From an uncultured Coriobacteriaceae bacterium (lineage in GTDB: Bacteria; Actinomycetota; Coriobacteriia; Coriobacteriales; UMGS124), in contig UQBS01000026.1 in the NCBI GenBank assembly GCA_900539345.1, forward strand, positions 1-38,459: a stretch of 38,459 bases of DNA, read 5' to 3'. The notes below the pieces were generated by a model. That model was not told the origin of the DNA and searched no databases. It saw only the letters and a list, made by a program, of their open reading frames with translations. Made by a program: the position numbers and the translations under genes. This document shows, one piece after another, positions 35,376-38,459 of the stretch. How positions within the stretch are numbered: the stretch's first letter is position 1; each line of letters opens with the position of its first letter.

Positions 35376-36416
35376 ATGACCGATTCTGCTGCACCCAAAC
35401 CCTCGAAGCTCGCCAGCTTCTTCAAGTACCTGGGCCTTTCGGTCCTGTTTTGCGCCATCCTGTGGGGGATGCTCGTCGGCCTGGGCCACATCCTGCAACC
35501 CAAGGGCAACTCCAAAGACGATGGCCTCATCGAGTCACGCGCTTATGGTTTCCTTGCCGAACCCGACGACTCCCTCGACGCGGTGTTTTTGGGCGACAGC
35601 CTTGCCTCGACGGGGTTCTCCCCCATGCGCATCTGGGGCGATGCGGGCGTCGCGAGCTTCGTGTGCTCGGTCAACGGCGAGCAGGTGAGCTATGCCTACA
35701 CCATGCTGCGCGATGTCTTTAAGACCCAAAAGCCCCAGGTAGTATTCCTGGAGACCGAGATGCTCTACAACCCCTTCTCCGTGGGGAAGGTCTTCAAGCA
35801 GTTCGTAAAAGACCAGTTCACCGTTGCCGAATACCACCATCGCTGGAAGGAGCTCACGCTTGAGGACTTCACCGGACAGGTGAAGTACGACAAGGTGAGC
35901 AACTTGAAGGGCTCCAACCCCAAGGCGCTGTGCGAACCTGCCGACACGTCCTGCTACATGCTTCCCAGCGACGAGGTTGAGCTTCCCGGCAAGCTCAACC
36001 TGATGTTCCTGCGCGCCCTTGCCGACCTTTGCGAGGAGAACGGGGCTCAGTTCGTGCTCGTCGCGACGCCCCACACGCGCGACTGGAACTACGCGCGCCA
36101 CAACGGCTGCGCCCAGATTGCGCAGGACCTGGGCATCGGCTTCATCGACATGAACACGGAGCCCATAGCCAGCGAGGTGGGCATCGACTGGTCGCAGGAC
36201 GCACGCGACGCCGGCATCCACCTGAACTACCACGGCATGAACAAGGTGAGCGACTGGATGGCCTCATACCTCTCCGAGACGCTGGGCCTGCCCGACCACC
36301 GCGGCGACCAAGCCTATGCCCGATGGGGCAAGTGCCTGGAAGAGTACGAGGAGTACATGGCGAAGGTTGCGAAAGACCCCGAGAAGTACGATATCCCAGG
36401 CGTGCATATGTATTAG
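35376..36416 (+). CDS. DltD-like SGNH/GDSL-type protein, membrane-anchored
   Basis: 346 residues. One N-terminal membrane segment (about 15-39) leads to an extracellular SGNH-like domain. The nucleophile motif is FLGDSLASTGFSP (Ser75), and the C-terminal Asp/His block is DAGIHLNYHGMNKVSDWM (Asp278, His282). DltD, which accepts or hands on the D-alanyl group outside the membrane, has the same anchor plus GDSL layout but is nearer 400-420 residues and only generally similar. It is 9 bases after the MBOAT gene, with AGG five bases before its ATG, and is the last gene of the unit; the 15-bp hairpin at 36460-36496 follows. A carbohydrate esterase role is the alternative. Confidence 0.8.
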   Translation: MTDSAAPKPSKLASFFKYLGLSVLFCAILWGMLVGLGHILQPKGNSKDDGLIESRAYGFLAEPDDSLDAVFLGDSLASTGFSPMRIWGDAGVASFVCSVNGEQVSYAYTMLRDVFKTQKPQVVFLETEMLYNPFSVGKVFKQFVKDQFTVAEYHHRWKELTLEDFTGQVKYDKVSNLKGSNPKALCEPADTSCYMLPSDEVELPGKLNLMFLRALADLCEENGAQFVLVATPHTRDWNYARHNGCAQIAQDLGIGFIDMNTEPIASEVGIDWSQDARDAGIHLNYHGMNKVSDWMASYLSETLGLPDHRGDQAYARWGKCLEEYEEYMAKVAKDPEKYDIPGVHMY

Positions 36417-36459
36417 CATGCGACGCCCCGCGGCAGCGCATGTGGAGTCACAGCTGAGG

Positions 36460-36496
36460 ATACCAACGGGAGGGGCTTTGTCCCTCCCGTTGGTAT
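36460..36496 (+). terminator. Perfect 15-bp hairpin ending the Dlt-like operon and overlapping the rnpB promoter
   Basis: ATACCAACGGGAGGG (36460-36474) and CCCTCCCGTTGGTAT (36482-36496) pair perfectly around a GCTTTGT loop, 44 bases after the last operon gene. There is no U-tract, and its last base is the first T of the rnpB -10 box (TATACT, 36496-36501). Confidence 0.65.
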
Positions 36497-36501
36497 ATAC
36501 T
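36496..36501 (+). promoter_or_regulatory. -10 box of rnpB
   Basis: TATACT lies 8 bases before the first base of the RNase P RNA P1 helix, the right place for a start at 36510. The -35 region falls within the hairpin and has no clear hexamer. Confidence 0.6.
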
Positions 36502-36509
36502 GCCCTCTT

Positions 36510-36874
36510 GGCGGAGTGGGCCAGACGGCCGCGCTGGAGATGCCATGGCATCTCGGTGAGGAAAGTCCGGGCTCCACAGGGCAGGATGCCGGCTAACGGC
36601 CGGGCGGGGCGACCCGACGGACAGTGCCACAGAAAAGAAGACTCCCGCTGGGGGCTTGCCCCGAGCGAGAAAAGCTGAAACGGTGCGGTAAGAGCGCACC
36701 AGCGCGTCGGTAACGGCGCGGCTTGGCAAACCCCATCCGGAGAAAGGGCAAATAGGAACGCCATGGGTCGGCCCGGCCCGCGTTCGGGTTGCTCGAGAGT
36801 GAGGCCTGCGGCAACGTAGGCAGAAGATAAATGGTCGTCCAACGACAGAACCCGGCTTATCGGCTCGCTCCGCC
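36510..36874 (+). ncRNA. rnpB: RNase P RNA, bacterial class A
   Basis: About 365 nt. The 5' GGCGGAGTGGGCC pairs with the 3' GGCTCGCTCCGCC (helix P1). Conserved blocks are all in order: GAGGAAAGTCCGGGCTCCACAG (trimmed here: GAGGAAAGTCCGGGCTCC, CR I), the P3/P4 region, ACAGTGCCACAGAAA (CR II), GGTAAGAGCGCACC (CR III), GGCAAACCCC, and the final AGATAAATGGTCGTCC ... ACAGAACCCGGCTTAT (CR V). It is the catalytic RNA that removes 5' leaders from pre-tRNA. It is followed by a strong terminator at 36940-36977. Confidence 0.96.
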
Positions 36875-36904
36875 AATACACAGGTTGATGCGTCGCATCC
36901 CTGG

Positions 36905-37190
36905 GGCCCCAGGTGTTGGGCCCGTGCTCAAACAGCTTCGAAAAGAAAAAGGCCCCGGTTGGGGCCTTTTTCTTTTCTGCAGAACTGCGCGCGGACCCAA
37001 CACCTGGGGCCTTGCTCATCTTCCAACCTGCTGGAAACACCTATCTTTCCCAACGTGAACAAAAAGTTGGAGGCGCAGGCTGGCTGGGTGTGTGCGCGAC
37101 AGGCAGACACTGCGCGCGGGCCCACACCTGGCGCCTTGCGCGGCTTTCAGCCTATTGGGAGACGCCTTTCTTTCCCGGCGCGGATGAAGA
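36905..37190. repeat. Inverted and direct repeats around the rnpB terminator
   Basis: A 20-bp sequence at 36905-36924 (GGCCCCAGGTGTTGGGCCCG) returns as its complement at 36992-37011 with one mismatch, flanking the terminator. A second, looser direct copy starts near 37108: both copies carry ACTGCGCGCGG(A/G)CCCA, ACACCTGG, GCCTTGC and, about 40 bases on, CCTWTCTTTCCC / CTTTCTTTCCC. The 36978-37198 stretch holds no credible gene. Confidence 0.7.
36940..36977. terminator. Strong bidirectional terminator of rnpB
   Basis: A perfect 17-bp stem (36940-36956 with 36961-36977) closed by a GGTT tetraloop; the arms are GAAAAGAAAAAGGCCCC and its complement, so the U-rich half follows the GC helix on either strand. 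It lies between convergent rnpB and argD. Confidence 0.93.
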
Positions 37191-37198
37191 GCTGGGGC

Positions 37199-38389
37199 TT
37201 AGGCGAGGGACTTGAGGGCGGAGATGAGGGTGTCGACGTCGGAGGTGGTGATGGTGAGCGGAGGCAGAAGTCGCAGGACGTTGTTGTTGCAGGCGTTGGC
37301 GACGATGTGGCGCTCCATGAGAGCATCCACCACGTCGTGGGAGTCATGGGCAGCGTCGAGGGTGGCGCCCACCATGAGGCCCTTGCCGCGCACCTCGGTG
37401 ACATAGGGCACGCCGGCCAGCTGCTCGCACAGGTAGGCACCCACGGTCTGGGCAGCCTCGTCAAGCTTGCGGTCACGCAGCTGCTCGAGCGTGGCGCGAG
37501 CCGCCGCCATGGCAAGCTGGCCGCCGCCGAACGTCGATCCCTGCATGCCGGGCTTGAGCACCTGGGCGGCCTCGCCGCGCGCCACACAAGCGCCGCACGG
37601 CACGCCCGAGGCGATGCCCTTGGCCAGGGTGAAAATGTCGGGCACGACGCCCTCCACCGTCTGGAAGCAGAAGGGCTTGCCGCAGCGGTACAGGCCCGTC
37701 TGCACCTCGTCGAAGATGACCAGGCAGTTGTTGGCGTCGGCGAGCTCGCGCACATGCTTCAGGTACTCGTCGCTCAGCGGCCACACACCGCTCTCGCCCT
37801 GGATGGGCTCCATCATGATCGCGCACACATCTGGGCCCATGGCTGCGTCGAGTGCGGCGCAGTCGTTGGCGGGCACGGCGCGGAAGCCCACCGGCAGCGG
37901 CTGGAAAGGCTCCTGGAGCCAGTCCTGCGCCGTGGCGGCCAGCGTCTCCATGGTGCGGCCGTGGAAGCTTCCCTTGAGCGTGATGACAGTCTGGCACTCC
38001 GGGCCCTTGTGCTCGATGGCCCAGCGGCGCGCCGCCTTCATCGCGCACTCGTTGGCTTCAGCGCCGGAGTTGGCGAAGAACGTCTTCCAGCCATACTCCT
38101 CCCCTGCCAGGCGGCAGATCTCCTGGGCGACCTCACCGCGATTCTCGGCGTAGAAGTAGTTGGAGGTCTGCAGCAGCTTGCCAGCCTGCTCGGCAATGGC
38201 GGCCGTCACCACAGGGTCGGCGTGACCCAGCGGGCACACGGCAATGCCGGCGAGAAAGTCGAGGTATTCGGCGCCCTCGTCGTCATAGAGATGAACGCCC
38301 TTGCCGCTCACAAAGAGCTTCGAGCGGCCATAGGTGTGCATCACGTAGGTGGCATCGAGTTCGCGGGCCTTGTTCAGGGCTGCGCCCAT
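37199..38389 (-). CDS. argD: Acetylornithine aminotransferase
   Basis: 396 residues. A class III PLP aminotransferase converting N-acetylglutamate semialdehyde to N-acetylornithine, possibly also acting in lysine synthesis as the DapC step. Visible motifs: the FFANSGAEANECAMKAAR phosphate-binding segment, SFHGRTMETLAATAQ, MEPIQGESGVWPLS, VIFDEVQTGLYRCGK and the PLP lysine in FTLAKGIASGVP. The ATG follows GGGAG seven bases upstream. It is on the same strand as argFRGH but separated from them by the Dlt-like operon and rnpB. Upstream genes, perhaps argB/argJ/argC, lie outside the window; 38390-38459 shows no gene. Confidence 0.95.
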   Translation of the reverse strand: MGAALNKARELDATYVMHTYGRSKLFVSGKGVHLYDDEGAEYLDFLAGIAVCPLGHADPVVTAAIAEQAGKLLQTSNYFYAENRGEVAQEICRLAGEEYGWKTFFANSGAEANECAMKAARRWAIEHKGPECQTVITLKGSFHGRTMETLAATAQDWLQEPFQPLPVGFRAVPANDCAALDAAMGPDVCAIMMEPIQGESGVWPLSDEYLKHVRELADANNCLVIFDEVQTGLYRCGKPFCFQTVEGVVPDIFTLAKGIASGVPCGACVARGEAAQVLKPGMQGSTFGGGQLAMAAARATLEQLRDRKLDEAAQTVGAYLCEQLAGVPYVTEVRGKGLMVGATLDAAHDSHDVVDALMERHIVANACNNNVLRLLPPLTITTSDVDTLISALKSLA

Positions 38390-38459
38390 GGTAGTTCTCC
38401 CATCTCAAAAGTGTCATAGGGGCGGCTGCGACCGCAATGCGTATGTACCCGCACGCTTT

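Overview
The window is GC-rich (roughly 60% or more) and reads as a chromosomal segment of an actinobacterium. The best fit is class Coriobacteriia (Olsenella/Atopobium/Collinsella-like). Pointers are the split transketolase, a large STAND-SARP regulator, LytR-CpsA-Psr cell-wall chemistry, class A RNase P RNA, and an actinobacterial-looking tmRNA with a YALAA tag. The lineage is inferred from gene content and style, not from a marker-gene search. There are no tRNAs, insertion sequences, prophage genes or CRISPR arrays.

Layout. 1-4992: the tail of a GNAT acetyltransferase; a minus-strand pair, glycerate kinase then LCP protein; then plus-strand murI and rph. 5056-5451: tmRNA (ssrA, minus) with its terminator. 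5649-6506: patatin-like phospholipase (plus). 6781-18099: a long minus-strand housekeeping block which, read in transcription order, is secA-prfB | tktN-tktC | ftsE-ftsX-rnr-TPR gene-smpB, with ssrA just downstream. This joins translocation, termination, cell division and ribosome rescue/RNA decay. 18320-21658: a 1112-residue ATPase/SARP regulator with its own promoter and SARP-like heptamer repeats. 21927-25517: tyrS (minus) and a class A penicillin-binding protein (plus). 25971-30258: argF-argR-argG-(45-codon membrane microprotein)-argH, minus strand. 30577-36416: a plus-strand Dlt-like operon. 36510-36874: rnpB. 37199-38389: argD (minus).

The most interesting system is the operon at 30577-36416. 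It has the parts of the D-alanylation (Dlt) machinery: DltA-like adenylation enzyme, DltC-like carrier protein, DltB-like MBOAT and DltD-like SGNH protein. It also carries a fold-type III PLP enzyme of the Orn/DAP/Arg decarboxylase family, start-overlapped with the adenylation gene. The Cys of the DltA 'FCGE' motif, linked to D-alanine selection, is Ser. I infer a Dlt-like system that decorates a surface polymer with a different, perhaps decarboxylated, amino acid. With rnpB it sits on the opposite strand inside what would otherwise be one arginine cluster (argD ... argFRGH).

A second theme is termination. RF2 carries SPT in place of the stop-codon-reading SPF tripeptide, has no programmed frameshift, and only 1 of 29 genes ends in UGA (18 UAA, 10 UAG). 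That single UGA is forced by an ATGA overlap. Other oddities are an 18-nt 16S rRNA signature in an intergenic region, a perfect 15-bp hairpin overlapping the rnpB -10 box, two families of small repeats, and a murI gene with no canonical start codon in its expected place.
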